Shown piece by piece: positions 43,362-55,483 of a stretch of DNA of 64,000 nucleotides; positions within the stretch are counted from its first letter, which is position 1; every line of letters begins with the position of its first letter. The DNA is taken from assembly GCA_007258455.2 (NCBI GenBank), contig VDFB02373365.1, positions 225,708,194 to 225,772,193 on the forward strand. The letters run 5' to 3'. The position numbers were made by a program, and so were the translations under genes. This DNA comes from Sequoia sempervirens (taxonomy: Eukaryota > Streptophyta > Pinopsida > Cupressales > Cupressaceae). A model generated the notes under the pieces. That model saw only the letters and a program-made list of their open reading frames with translations, ran no database searches and was not told the origin of the DNA.

Positions 43362-43561
43362 CCTTTTTTTTCAGACTGTGAGAATTGGTTGGGTATCCAT
43401 CCTGCTATAAACTATAGTGCACATGGTAAACTTTTTTCACATGACCGGTGATGCTGGTGTAACATGCCCTCCAGTACCACAAGGAAGATGGGGAGACTAG
43501 ACCTCATGTCCTCTTGTCTGCAACATGATGCTTTAGCCAATCGAGCTAGGCCCACTGCCCC
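43362..43561 (-). mobile_element. tRNA-derived SINE with 16-bp target duplication
   Basis: The minus strand starts with a tRNA-like head (GGCCTAGCTCGATTGGCTAA): Pol III A box TAGCTCGATTGG at 43548-43537 and B-box-like AGGTCTAGTCTCC at 43504-43492. The body ends in an A-rich tail (AAAAAAAAGG, about 43371-43362). Both sides are flanked by TCTTCACCATTAACTT (43346-43361 and 43562-43577), a perfect 16-bp target duplication. A length near 200 bp is normal for plant SINEs. The family is not identified. Confidence 0.85.
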
Positions 43562-43810
43562 TCTTCACCATTAACTTGGCCAATAGGATCTATTTGCATT
43601 ATTTTAGGGATATTATAATTAAATGTGTTTCACAAAAACATTATACTTTTCCTATGAGATTTATTACAACTAGGAGTTTAATGTGAATATCTAAATTGCA
43701 AAGTTAAGATTAATTAAGATATAAAAACATTACTATTTGAATGGATTTTTAGATATAACAGTAACTATACTAAACTATAAGAATTTAAAATTAAAAGTAT
43801 TGTGCAAGAT

Positions 43811-43969
43811 AAGGGATGTGAACTTATACAATATTATTTAAAATTTATATTCCTTTTAAGATGATGCAATATGCAAACTCGTTAATAAAGATAAAGAATT
43901 TGAATTTATATAGTAATATTTAAAATGTATATTCCTTTTAAGATGATGTAATAGGAAAACTCGTTAATA
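43811..43969. repeat. Imperfect tandem duplication, about 79-bp unit
   Basis: Two units share TATATTCCTTTTAAGATGAT and ACTCGTTAATAAA: 43811-43889 and 43890-43969. The DNA is AT-rich and nothing coding is seen. The surrounding 43578-44120 holds no other supported feature. Confidence 0.6.
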
Positions 43970-44449
43970 AAAAAATGATTGATAAAAGGTGGTAAACCAC
44001 CTATAATATATTATATTTAGTAAAAAAGAGAGTACATGAGAAAATTAGTATAGTAAACAATAGAAAAAACCTTTACACGGGTCAAATATTGCCTTAAAAG
44101 GTGAGATCTTAATCAAAATTTAGTAGATGACATTAGCATATTCAAAGGTAAGTGTTTATTTAAAAAAGGTATTCAAGTTTTTTGGGACCTATGGGACTCC
44201 ACCACATTCCATTGGAAATCATGGCTCATTCTTAAAATTCAGTTTCACCTTTCTTCCTATGATAAACAACCAATCCACGAAATCCAACTTGTTTCTCCTA
44301 AACTTAGTATCCTATTATCCTTGGATTGTCATGCTAAATTTTTGAATGATTGGTGATAGACTAATGCTCACAACATCCACTTCTTTCCCCTATGATCCAT
44401 CTACAAAAAAATCCTTCCTTCTATCACCATCACACCCCATCTTAATAAG

Positions 44450-44720
44450 AAGTGGCATTGTTCTTTTCTTCATTCCAAGTGGAATAAACTCAGCCACCAA
44501 ATATAGAAGTCCAAAGCACATGCTTAGCCTCAACTCCTAGCATGGAAACTTCTTCATGTGAAACTCCCTATTGGAAACCACCTTAAGTTTTTTTACCCTC
44601 AACTAACCTATCCATTTTGTGATAGAATGAAATCCATAAAACATTCCTTTTGGATTTTCACTCATACCCCTAAATTATGGCACTTGTTTACCTCTTTTCC
44701 TTCTTTCTTTCCATAAATAT
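44450..44720 (+). pseudogene. LINE reverse transcriptase C-terminal zinc-finger remnant
   Basis: In a frame broken by shifts and stops, the plus strand gives LLAWKLLHVKLPIGNHLKFF, then YPFCDRMKSIKHSFWIF and PKLWHLF. This is the pattern of the zf-RVT domain at the C-terminus of plant non-LTR (L1-type) reverse transcriptases (W..LH..LP.G, CxxC-like, H.F..C, .W..F). Coding texture extends left to about 44130. No poly(A) tail or ORF1 could be placed. Confidence 0.5.
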
Positions 44721-45174
44721 GGATATGTAAAACAACCCTTCTATGTGCTTTTCCATCCTTTGATGTCATATCCCACACCTATAGATAATTGATTATCAAA
44801 CACCTCTAGAAATTTTTTTCTTGTTATGTTCTCTAACACTATCCTCCCTCCCCAAATAAAATTGCTAATGATTTGTACTAATTTGTCCCTTCAAATTGTG
44901 AATCTACAAAATGTTCAGCCATTCATCACTCCTAAGGACACCTTACACAAGCTCCTATAGTTGCACATAATTATTGATATTAATGGATGCTAAAATTTTA
45001 GAGTGTTCATCTTTCACTTGTCTATAGAGGTTTGGTGATTGGTCTTAGTCAAGCATTACAACCATGGCTTGGAGAAATTCAAAGAAGGGGTACTCAAACT
45101 TAGGCTGATATAAGATGGATAGTGGACTATTGGATTTATTGGTGCTCTGGAGAGACACTTTCAACACCTCAGTG

Positions 45175-45543
45175 TTGCAAGATGGTGTTTCCCTTGGTCT
45201 TCCTTGTCTAGCACAATTCTTGGGTTTGTGACATGGCTTAACCACCTCTTGTGGATCTTACATAAATATGGAGGTTGTATCGGGCATTGACAGGTCGATC
45301 TTTTGGTGCAACGACAACCACCAATGTAATAATCAGTATTAGAGTTGAGGTCATAGGTTCAAACCCCTCGCTTGTGCTGGGGGGATTGTTGCAAGATGGT
45401 GTGTCCCTTGGTATTCCTTTTCAAGCATGACACTTGGGTTTGTGACATGGTTTAACCACCTCCTGTGGATCTTACATAAATCTAGCAGTTGTATTGGGCA
45501 TTGATAGGTCAATCTTTTGGTGCAATAACAACCACCAATGTAA
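45175..45543 (+). repeat. Tandem SINE-like repeat with Pol III B-box
   Basis: A block of about 155 bp occurs twice (45175-45330 and 45389-45543), with period 214 and roughly 88% identity by eye. The 58-bp piece between them carries AGGTTCAAACCCC (45353-45365), a good tRNA B-box. A weak A-box-like CGATCTTTTGGTGCAACG lies upstream at about 45297. This looks like about one and a half head-to-tail copies of a tRNA-derived unit. No clear poly(A) or target duplication is visible. Confidence 0.5.
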
Positions 45544-46680
45544 CACTCAAATGAGAGGAATTTCTCCAGATTATGTATATTCCTTTGGTTTCAGATGATT
45601 TATATTTATAGACTGATCTTAGTTTCTATAATTTTCCAGTAATGCATGGTTAAATGCAATCTAATAATATCTATTGTTTTTTGAATGGAAAATTTTTGTT
45701 GTTTCTGATTTTGTTGTTGTATGTAGCAGCCATATTACTATTCTTCTTTCATTTTTGGGACTATGTTGTTGAAGTTTTTCAACAACTTTGTTGCTAATAT
45801 TTTGATGTAAAAAATTTATTACTTTTATCCAATAAAAAAATTAGTAGACCTTCTTCTTTTGGTGCTAATTTTGTCTTAGAAGTAGACAAGTCTATAGATG
45901 ATCAACTATGAGATATGCAAACTAGATTTTAAGCACATGACAAAGTGAAAAATAGAAAGAATTATATATTTCACATCACACTTTCCAACAATATAATTAC
46001 CATGTTCCTTAACATGAGATTTTATGGAATCTCATAATTCTCTTCCCTTGTTGAGTTACAATCCATCAACCATTGCATTGTCTACACATCTTGTAAGATA
46101 AAAATCAAATAATTTGTGGTCATAAAACATATAAAAAATAGGTGTCATACAAATGTTAGTACCATAATCTTCATTATCTTTCTAAAATAATTCTTTAGCT
46201 AGTAGTTACAATTGAATATACTTGAAATAAAAATAATGTAGAATATATTTTTCTTGGATAGATCCATAACATTTGAGAAAAAAATAGGAACCAATTCAAT
46301 ATAATTTAGTTGAATAGGGCATTCTAGAAGCAATCTTTTAACAAAAATAGTCTTGATTGCTTTCTCAAGCAACTTATAGTCAAAGGAGAACACATAACTC
46401 AATTTTACAATGTTACAAAAATCTAGTTCCTTTAGGTCCTATTTGTAGGGTGGGATGAAAAAGTGGAGGTCCTTGTGAGCATAATTAATTTTATCTTCAT
46501 AACAGATAGAACTGTTAGAGGTGACTCACACTTTCATTATAAACAACTCATCAAACTCTTCTTAGTTCGAATTCATTTACAAATTTTTTTAATTGAATTG
46601 GACAAACAAGTTTGAACACATAAATTAATCAAGTATAGTATATTTACTTAAGAGTTGTTTTTTTTACTCAAGATATATTT

Positions 46681-46722
46681 ATCTATCTATCTACCTATCT
46701 ATTTGTCTATCTATCAATCTAT

Positions 46723-46814
<92 letters not shown>
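46681..46814. repeat. Compound microsatellite (ATCT)n then (GT)n
   Basis: Interrupted ATCT repeats (46681-46778), with CTAC, TTGT and CAAT variants in the first half, run into 17-18 uninterrupted GT units (46780-46814). They end 30 bp before the Copia LTR. Confidence 0.97.
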
Positions 46815-46819
<5 letters not shown>

Positions 46820-46844
46820 TGTCTATATATTTAATAGAAGTTTG

Positions 46845-48438
46845 TGTTGTCAATGATTTCAATAGATATTTGTTGTTACATTGATGTCAACCTATAGAGA
46901 TGCTTTGATTGGCTGCATTATGTTGTCATTAGCAGTTTCACTGATGCCAACCTCTAGTGTTTCTTTGATGAGAATATGTTTGTGGATGTTCAACATCTTG
47001 TATGGTTGAGATGTTGAGAAAGTGTTGCATATGTTGAGATGGTGTTTGTGGTGCTTGGTTTCCAAGTTATTTTGAGAAAATTTGAATAAAAGAGAAAAGT
47101 TTGGTAAAGAGTGTTCAGTGTGGAAAAGTAGTGTTCAATGTTTTTCTCCACATTTCTTCATGGTTAAAGATCTTCTTGTGTGGTTCCAATATGTTGATTA
47201 GAGGTGTTCATATGTGTTATATCCAAAGTTTTAGGTTTTGGATTGTTAGTCAGAAGTTGTGTTCACCAACACGTGTGAACTATGATGCAATGTTGTCTGG
47301 GAGAAATGGTTTTTCTTTGTGTTTTTATGTTGTGATTTCTAGTTTTGTGGATTTGGGAGTGTTCTTATATTATTCATATCTATCTTCAGTACAAGTTGTT
47401 TGATTTTTGGTGCTCCACAAGGTTGATTTCATGTGTTACAATGTGTGGAAGGTTAATTGGGTGTACAAAATGGGTATGTTCTTCAGGTGTATGATGTTAC
47501 AAAAGAATTTGTTGGATTTCAGGATGTTGATGGAATATTCTAGATTATGTTTAAGTTTTTTTTTTGGTTTGTGATTCATCTTTGGATTTAAGGAAGTGTG
47601 TAATTAAATGTTTAATGGTGCTAACATAGGTTCAACTGACCTTGGTTGTTTACACTGATTATGGATATGCTTCGGTGTTTGTGGAAGTGTGGTGTGGCAT
47701 GTATATGTGGATATAGGTCTAAGTTAAGGTTTAATATGGTAACATTCATTTCTCTCCACCATAGGAATGTTTTGGTGTTGACCTAATTTGAATTTTCATG
47801 TTTGAGGTGCATAGTTGACCTTGGAAAATGTTTCTAAGGTTGTGAATGATATAAAGGAAAGGTGAATTGTTGGAGAAGTTTTTGTAGATGTGAGGATGTG
47901 TTGAGATGTGAATTTAATCATATGTAGAGATCTGAAGCATGAGCCTAATTCCTATCACTCCAGTGCAGTGAATGGAAGGGTCTACATTTGTAGAGTACCT
48001 AAAGTTTTTGATAGCAGTGAGCTAGAGGATACTGATGATACATAATTGTAGTGGTGGATATTCTTTGTTACTCTGAGATATATTTCTCATTGTAACAATA
48101 TTCTATCTTCCTTCTAATGTGGTAGTGAGGCATTGGTAGTGATCCCTTTTTTCCTTTGGGTAGTGAGCCCTTCAGCAATGAGCCTATTGTATTTAGTATT
48201 GCAATTACTTTATATTGTGAGCTAATCCTCATTGTGATTTTTCCTTCTTGGGTTTTCCACATAAATATGGTGTTCTCATGTTTATGGATGTGTTTAAATT
48301 ATTTTTTCTCATGTTTATATTTTTCTAATACATGATAAGGGTTTAAATATTAATATATATCTGAATGTTATTGAGGGTTTTGATGTTCTAATGTACAACT
48401 AATTCACCCCCCCTCTCAGTTGTCTTATGCATTCAACA
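46845..48438 (+). repeat. 5' LTR of a Ty1/Copia element
   Basis: The segment starts TGTTGTCAATG and ends ATTCAACA two bases before a tRNA-Met PBS, giving TGTTG...CAACA termini and 1594 bp. No second copy is in the window because the element is cut at 51772, so the start is inferred from the terminal motif. The short ORF at 47101-47403 lies wholly within it and is not considered a gene. Confidence 0.7.
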
Positions 48439-48440
48439 AT

Positions 48441-48452
48441 TGGTATCAGAGC
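48441..48452 (+). other. Primer-binding site, initiator tRNA-Met
   Basis: TGGTATCAGAGC, the standard plant Copia PBS, two bases after the LTR. Confidence 0.93.
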
Positions 48453-48489
48453 ACGGATCCTTAGAAGAAAGCTTAATTGCTTGAGGTAG

Positions 48490-49463
48490 ATATGGGATGG
48501 TGCACAAGGAGGATCCTCTATTTTTTGGATTAGATTATGTATTTTGAAAGACTAGGATGGAAGGTTTCCTTGTTTCTCTAGGGTTTGGAGTTTGGAAGTC
48601 TGTTGAAACTAGATATATAATTTCTACAAATGGTTTAAGGATTGATGATGAGATCAAGGCCTATGAGAACAATGGCTAAGCAAGATATGATATTTTTAGT
48701 GGTCTTTCTAATTCAAAACATGTGAAAGTTGTGAGTCTTAAAATTTTTGGTGAGATCTAGAAAAAGATAGAAAGTATCTATGAAGGAGATGATAAGGTCA
48801 AGCAAGCAAAGATGCAGAATTTGAAGACTAAGTTGGAAACCCTAAGAATGATAGAAGATGAAGATATTATAGGCTACATACATAGAGTAGATGAAGTTTT
48901 CAATTCAACCAAAGGTCCTAGTGGAAAACGTGAAGAAGATGAGGTGGTAAAGAAGGTATTAAGAACTCTTTCAAAATCTTATATTCATAAGCTTTCTACT
49001 ATTGAAGAAACTAAAAATTTAGATCATTATTCTAGAGATCAATTGTTTGGTGCTTTAACTAATTTTCAGGAGAGAGTTTGGTCCAAGTGATTCAAGAAAA
49101 GAGACTACTTTTAAAGTTGGAAAATAAGAGAAGAATGAGGAATCTGACTCAGAGGAGTTTGATGAGCTAGAAGCAAAATTTGTGAGGAGATTCAAAAAGG
49201 GTACTAGAAAATACAGAGGTAAGTTACCTTTCAAATGTTTCAATTGTGGAAAGATTGGCCATTATACTTCAAGATGTCTAGTCAAAGCTTCAAATGAAAT
49301 ATTTAAAGAGAATAAAGGTAAATCAATTAAGAGAATTTATTATGTTAAAGAAGATGCGAGTATATTTGATGATGGGTCTAATTACCTGGATGATGAAAAT
49401 GATGAATGCTTGTTTATGGATCTATATGTTGTAACTAATTATGTTAACTCTAAGATATGTATG
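48490..49463 (+). pseudogene. Copia Gag
   Basis: The frame shows the UBN2-type Copia gag. It begins at about 48500 with FFGLDYVF and GFGVWKSVETRY, through EIKAYENNG and ARYDIFSGLSNSKHVKV, to the open part 48812-49090 (LETLRMIEDEDIIGYIHRVDEV). At about 49230 the CCHC knuckle CFNCGKIGHYTSRC is intact. Stops at about 48550, 48677, 48760, 49090 and 49125 break it. The frame stops being Copia-like at about 49463, where an LTR-like insert begins. Confidence 0.85.
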
Positions 49464-49991
49464 TGTTGGTGTAGGTTTTTTAATATTTATTTTTCCTGCA
49501 CATTATTAAGCATACTTGGGTAATATGAGACATGGTTTATGTGAGGACACGTGGTGTAATCCATCAATTACATGTGTCGCTCTCACCCACACTTGGGTGG
49601 TTGAGTCTCACACCCTCTTTTGTCCTCTTATGCCACCTCACAAAACCACTCTCTTGTCTCTTTCTGAGTAGGTTATGCCACCTATTTGGCATTTTCCAAG
49701 TAAGCATAACTCCCACCAAATTTGGTTATTTGGGAGTTATTACCCCTCTTGGAATTATATGCCCATATTGTACTATATAATCAACACTCACCTCTCCCTC
49801 CTAGCTAGTTCAAATGAGTTCATATTAACTAAATCAGTACAAGGGAATGTTGATGCATATTGTATCATTTTGAGTGTGATAATATCATTACTCAATTATT
49901 GCACCATATTTCAGCATTTCATCCTCTTCCTTCTCTCGTGTAGAAGGTTAATCTTGGTTTTGCATGTGATCCTGGATGCTTGAGTTCATCA
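49464..49991 (+). mobile_element. LTR-like insert (possible solo LTR) inside the Copia gag-pol
   Basis: Copia coding stops at 49463 and resumes at about 49995. The insert begins TGTTGGTGTAGG and ends near TTCATCA or CAGCA. It contains a palindromic G-box/ABRE core ACACGTGG (49547-49554) and a TATATAA at 49774-49780 about 220 bp downstream. These are the features of a plant LTR promoter. No clean target duplication was found, and the family is unknown, so 'solo LTR' is inferred. Confidence 0.45.
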
Positions 49992-49994
49992 GCA

Positions 49995-51772
49995 ACTCTT
50001 ATAGTATAAAGGAAGTTGCTAAAAAATTAGGTCATAATATAACAATGGCAACTACTTTTCATGCTAGAGAGGACAAAAACTATTGAATTGTTGACAATGA
50101 ATTCTCAAATCACATGATAGGTGATAAGAGTAAGTTTGTTAAACTTGAGAAGTTTGAAGGAGGTCTTGTTAAGTTTGGTGATGATACATCTGCTAAGATA
50201 TGTGGAAAAGTTTCAATTAGTTTTGATGGAAAGCATAATATATATGATGTTATTTATGTTAAGGGTCTCTGACATAATATTCTAAGTGTAGAACAAATGT
50301 GTAGCAAAGGATACAATCTTGTATTTTAGGATGAAGGTTGTGAGATCAGGAAAGGCTCCATAACTTTGGTTGTTGTAGGAAGGACATATGGAAATTTTTA
50401 TTAGCTTAAGGGTGCTAATGGTATGTGCTTTATGACTCAAATCAATGAAATTTGAATGTGCCACATCAATTTTGATAGCCTAGTTAGGATTAGCTCTACT
50501 CAAGTTGTGAGAGATCTACGAAAGATTAGAAAGCCTATAAATGTAGTTTGTAAGGAATGTCAAGTTGGGAAGAAAAAATAAAAAAGGTTCATTGTCAAAT
50601 AATATTACATCATAGGACCTTGGAGTTGGTGCATACGGACCTTTTTGGACCTACAAAAACAAGAAGTTTTCAAGGTGATATGTATTTCATGTTGGTAATT
50701 GATGATTACTCTTGAATGACTTGGGTAACTTTTCTCAAAGAAAAATTAGAATATCTATAGATTAAGGAATTTAAAGTTATGGTTGAGAATGAAATGGATA
50801 TGAAAATCAAATGTTTAAGATCTAACAAAGGTGGAGAGTTCACCTCCAATGAGTTTAACAATTTTTGTGAAGATTGTGGAATAAAGAGACATTTGTCTAC
50901 TTCTGGGACTCCTCAACAAAATTGAGTGGTGGAAAGTAAGAATATGATTGTTTAGGAAGTAGAAAGCACAATGATGAAGGAATAAAATTTATTGGATATC
51001 TACTAGAGAGAAGAAATTCATAAGTTACAGTCTACATACTTGATAGAGTGCAAGCAAGGACAAATAGTTCAAAGACTCTATAATTTGTGGTATGGAAGAC
51101 ATCCTATCATCAAATATTTCAAAGTTTTTGGAAGTGATATATCAGAAGAGATGAAGAAAACTTAGGAAATTTTGATGCAATATATGATGAAGGAATCTTA
51201 CTTGGATATTCTACAAAGAGGAAGGCTTATTGTTGCTACAACAAGAGGCTAAAATGGATTGTTGAAAGTGCAAGTATCAAAGTGGATGAAGACTTACATA
51301 AAAGATCGGTGTTGATAGAAGGATATGAATCAAATGAGTCATCTTACATAGAAGAAGAGAAGAATGATGGTAAGGAAAAATAAGCGCAGGTTGAAGAGGA
51401 AGAAGCTCTAAAAAGGATCCCTCAGACTCTTAAGTATGTGTAGAAGAATCATTTTGAAGATCATATTATTGGTGAAAAAATCAAAGGTGTAGTGACAAGA
51501 AGAAAGGATACTATCACAAAAGAACAAGAAAAGTTATGCTTACTTTCTCAAGACTAGCAAACAAGAATTTGATTGGAACTAAGTGGGTATTTTGGAACAA
51601 GCTGAATGAGAATGGAGAAGTTGTTAGGAACAAGGAAATGCTTGTGTGTAAAGGTTACTCACAAGTAGAAGGAATAAACTTTGAAGAGACATTTGATTTG
51701 GTAACAAGGATGGAGATAATTAGGATGTTTTTGGATTTTGCAGCACACAAGCAACTAAACCATTTTTCTTAA
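49995..51772 (+). pseudogene. Copia protease, integrase and start of RT
   Basis: The protease region reads IVDNEFSNHMIGDKSKF (about 50090), with the catalytic DSG lost. Next comes HNILSVEQMCSKGYNLVF, then a GAG-pre-integrase stretch. In the integrase core HTDLFGPTKT-like sequence lies at about 50630 and the second Asp is now Asn (SNKGGEF, about 50825). The RT begins at 51536 (WVFWNKLNENGEVVRNK, KGYSQVEGINFEETF) but ends after AAHKQL at about 51765, before any catalytic motif. RNase H and 3' LTR are missing. Stops and frameshifts are many. Confidence 0.85.
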
Positions 51773-54160
51773 AGCTATCATTGATTATACTAGGAAAGAA
51801 AAGTGTGACTTCAGATATAATTGTTGCTTATCTAGAGCCATTATATGATGAGCTAATATAATTATGGAAAGGAATTGAAGAAATTCAATATTTAAGGGAT
51901 GGTCATTCAATCAAATTAACTTTAAGAGATTCCTTATTTTTTATGATTCATGGCATATGGCACATTTTCTGGTCTTAGTGTTCATGGATACCATGGATGT
52001 CATGCTTGCAACTTTAAGGATTTTTTGAGGCACTCAAAAATTTTGTGTAAATGTATTTATTGTGGATATCATGCTTACCTTAAAATGGATCATCCATATC
52101 ATCAACAAAAAACATGGTTCAATGGTCAAGTAGAGAATCATGAAGCACCATTGTTAATAACAGGTGATTATATTGTTGAGAATGGACAAAAATAGAATGT
52201 CATTTATTGAAAATTATGGGATTTCTAGTAGTATATTTGATCCATGTAATGAAAGTAGTGAAAAAAGGTTGTGCATATTCTATAAGTTGTCATACTTTAA
52301 GGATATAGCCATTAGGCATATTGTTGACTTTATGCATACTGACAAAAATATAGCCTATGCTATTATAGAAACTCTTTTTGGTGATTTTGATACTATTTCA
52401 TCACATGAAGACTTTCGACAACTAAAGATTCGTTGAAATATTTTGGTTGAAAAATATAAAAAACCTAGTGCTCCTTATGTTTGGACAAAGGAACAACATG
52501 CACAATTCTTACAATTGATGTCTTAGAATCGCTTTCCCATTGGATATGTAAGTAGTAGTATTAGAAGAAAAACTAATATTAATGGCTTAAGAGGCCTCAA
52601 GACCCATGACTATCATGTCATAATGGAGAATATTTTACCTATTGTGGTAAATATATTAAGTTTGGAAAAGGGGCCAAGATTGGCAGTTATAAAGTTGGGC
52701 CTAATATTAAAGAGAATGAGTTTACATGTATTAGATCCTTCGAACTTTGATAGTTTGAGGGAGGATGTTGTTGAAGTCCTTTTTCTATTGGAATGAGAAT
52801 TTCCACCAACAATCTTTAACATTTTTATGCATCTTTTGATACATCTACAATATGAAATAAAGCATTGTGACTCAGTAAGAACAAGATGGATGTGTCCTAT
52901 AGAATGATATATGAAGGTTTTGAAAAAAAAATTTCATACTAGGGAAAACCGAAAGGCAACATGTCTGAGGGATATTCAATGCAAAAGGCCATGAGATTTT
53001 GTATGGAATATATGAAGGATTATAAAAATTTAAATCGACATGTATGGGACAATGACAAAGAAGAGACAGTTGTAGGTGAAGTATTAGAAGCCAATGGATG
53101 TCACTTCAAGCTATCATATCAAGAAAAAAGTGTGATACGTGCCTATATTCTTGAAAACACATCTTCATTCAATAAGTGGCATAGGTAAAAAAAACTTATA
53201 GAATAATTTATTTACTCAATTGCATTTACACATTTATATTATCAATCTTACTATTTGTACGTTAATATTCTATGTAGAAAATATGAAGAAGACAATCAAG
53301 CTTGGATGCAACATCGACCTCAAAAGCATAGATGTCATGCCGATTTGATTGGAGGTGATTCTTTTCCAAAATTTGAAGAATGGATTTCTAATGTAGTCAG
53401 TGATGCAAAAGAAGAACGTCGAGATATAACAATAGAGGAAAGTGATCTTTCACAATCTCCACATTTATGGGCTATGCATTTCAGTGGAATGTGGGCCTAT
53501 GGTAGTCATTTAAGAGTGGAAGAAAAAGACAAAGGAAAGATAAATCATGATTGTGTTGTTAGTGTTGAATTTCTTCATGAAACTGAGAAGAAACTTTATG
53601 TTGGATTCATTCATCAAATTATTCTAGTGGACTATGGTGAAAATAGTCCTATATTATTAAAATTTAAGTGGATTCGACCATTTGCAGTACAATTTGATGA
53701 GTATGGATTTGTATGCGCAAATACAAGAATTTTTTTATTAGAGATGAATGAGTCTTATGTTTCCCCTCTTAAAATTAACCAATCATTTCTAATTGATGAT
53801 ATAAGAAGCCTGGGATGGTCGTATGCCATTCAAAGAAAGTCTTCTTCAAAATGAAAATTCATGAAAGTTGTTGATATAATGTCTGATGAGCAATATGTTA
53901 ATTTATAATAAACATTCGAATAAGTGGATGAAGATGATGATGGAGTGTTTGAATACATTTTGATTACCAATGAAGAGATTGGGAGAGAGAATGCATTGAA
54001 TGTCACAAATGAGGATGAGGAAGAAAATCAAGCAGATGCAGATACGAATGATCAGGATTCTGATCTTGCTAGCAATGAAAATGATTATGATGATGTTTTG
54101 TCACCTAAACTTTGGCTATATGTATGGTGTAATTTATTATTGAATGTAATAAAGATATGA
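51773..54160 (+). pseudogene. CACTA (En/Spm-type) transposase relic: TNP2, DUF4218, DUF4216
   Basis: TNP2 motifs run in order: LIILGKKSVTSD and YLEPLYDELI at about 51790-51860, SGLSVHGYHGCHACNF and WFNGQVENHEAP at 51970-52150, then RHIVDFMHTDKNIAYAIIETL (about 52310-52375). DUF4218 follows at about 52590-53190: GLKTHDYHVIM, FPPTIFNIFMHL, and ILENTSSFNKWHR at its end. The next ORF (53255-53854) carries the DUF4216-like part (VGFIHQIILVDYG, LLKFKWIRPF). An acidic tail ends at 54160. The order is that of plant CACTA transposase genes. Frameshifts and stops disable it. CACTA termini and target duplications were not found. Confidence 0.88.
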
Positions 54161-54764
54161 GTATAGGTATTCTTATTCACTATTGTTTTACTGATACATT
54201 TTTTAATGTAATCATCATTATTCTGCTAGTACATTGTTACAAAACTTGAGATGTTCACTACTGATTTGAAGTGCATTTAAAGTTAGGTTCAATCATTCTT
54301 CTTAGTTTTCTTATTTTGGTTGAAAATTTAAAATTAATTTTGTTTAGTTAGAATATAATTTCTTGTATGTCCTATATGTTTTCTAGATGCAAACACCTAA
54401 TGAACATCTATGATTTAATAATACATATAGATATATTAACATTAGGTGAACTAAGCCTCCTCATTAAAAACAAAGAAATGATCTCCTAGGTTTGAATGAC
54501 ACTGAAAATCAAAACTGAGAGATTGCAAAATTAGAAAATTGTTCAATCTTTTCAATAAAATGATATCTAAAATACTGCATTCATAATAAAATCCAATATC
54601 ACACTACCACAACAGTCAATAGAGGTATGCACAGGATGAAAGGACATATAGGTCAATGTACAAATGCTTACCACAATACCACGACAACCAAATATGAATA
54701 CCGCAGGGTGGTGATGTGAACATGTTAATAACTAAAGTAAACTGCAGCCCCGCAAGGGGTAAAC

Positions 54765-55045
54765 AGTGACACTACGATATGGTTGTGAACAATCACTCAA
54801 CCAATACAATTAGCCTACTATCCCATGGGAGTCCAAAGGGGTGTGCATGAGGTGGTGTTACTACTAAACCTACCATACCACTACCCCACAACGGTCTTGA
54901 TATGATAGAGCGGTATGGTGGTAAATAGTCACTCAATTGCTAGAATTAACCCATCATCCCATGGGTTTCCAAAGGGATGTACATGAGGTGGTGGTACTGC
55001 TAATGCTACCTTGCAGTGGTCTTGAAATGATAGAGTGGTACTATG
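54765..55045. repeat. Imperfect tandem duplication, about 140-bp unit
   Basis: Two units share CATCCCATGGG/TATCCCATGGG, CCAAAGGGGTGT/CCAAAGGGATGT, CATGAGGTGGTG and GGTCTTG-ATGATAGAG, covering about 54765-54908 and 54909-55045. They are divergent but unmistakable. The rest of 54161-55480 holds no supported feature. Confidence 0.6.
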
Positions 55046-55483
55046 GTACAAGTTGTCAAAGCATTTAATGATTACATTGTTCAATTTCCCAAGATCAAAG
55101 GCATGTATTCAAACTCGAAATATGGGTAGATTTTGAAATATTTTTCATGAATTGACATTAATAGTGAGGTGACTAAACTCAATAGAAAATATTACTTGGG
55201 ACTCAACGAAATTTTGGCAATCATTCACACAGCTCAACTTACTAGAGGCAAGGGATTTCAAGTGGGAAGACCTTGTAGCTATTATTTTGCTGGGTAAGTT
55301 CACATAAACCCTTTGTAGCAAGTGTATAAGAATTGAATTTTCTTTTACAAGTAGACACTTAAATAAATCAAGTAGGAGTAAATTCTTCATCATTCCACCC
55401 AAAATAATTCAACTTGTGAGTAAAAGGAAGATTCCACGGTTTCTAAATCATAGAAGAGGCCCCTACAATAATCCATTTTAGAT

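Noticed and set aside
46681..46814. Repeat array as CRISPR or satellite
   Set aside because: It is a simple tetranucleotide/dinucleotide microsatellite without spacers.
47101..47403. 100-codon ORF
   Set aside because: Lies wholly inside the Copia LTR with no motif or start context.
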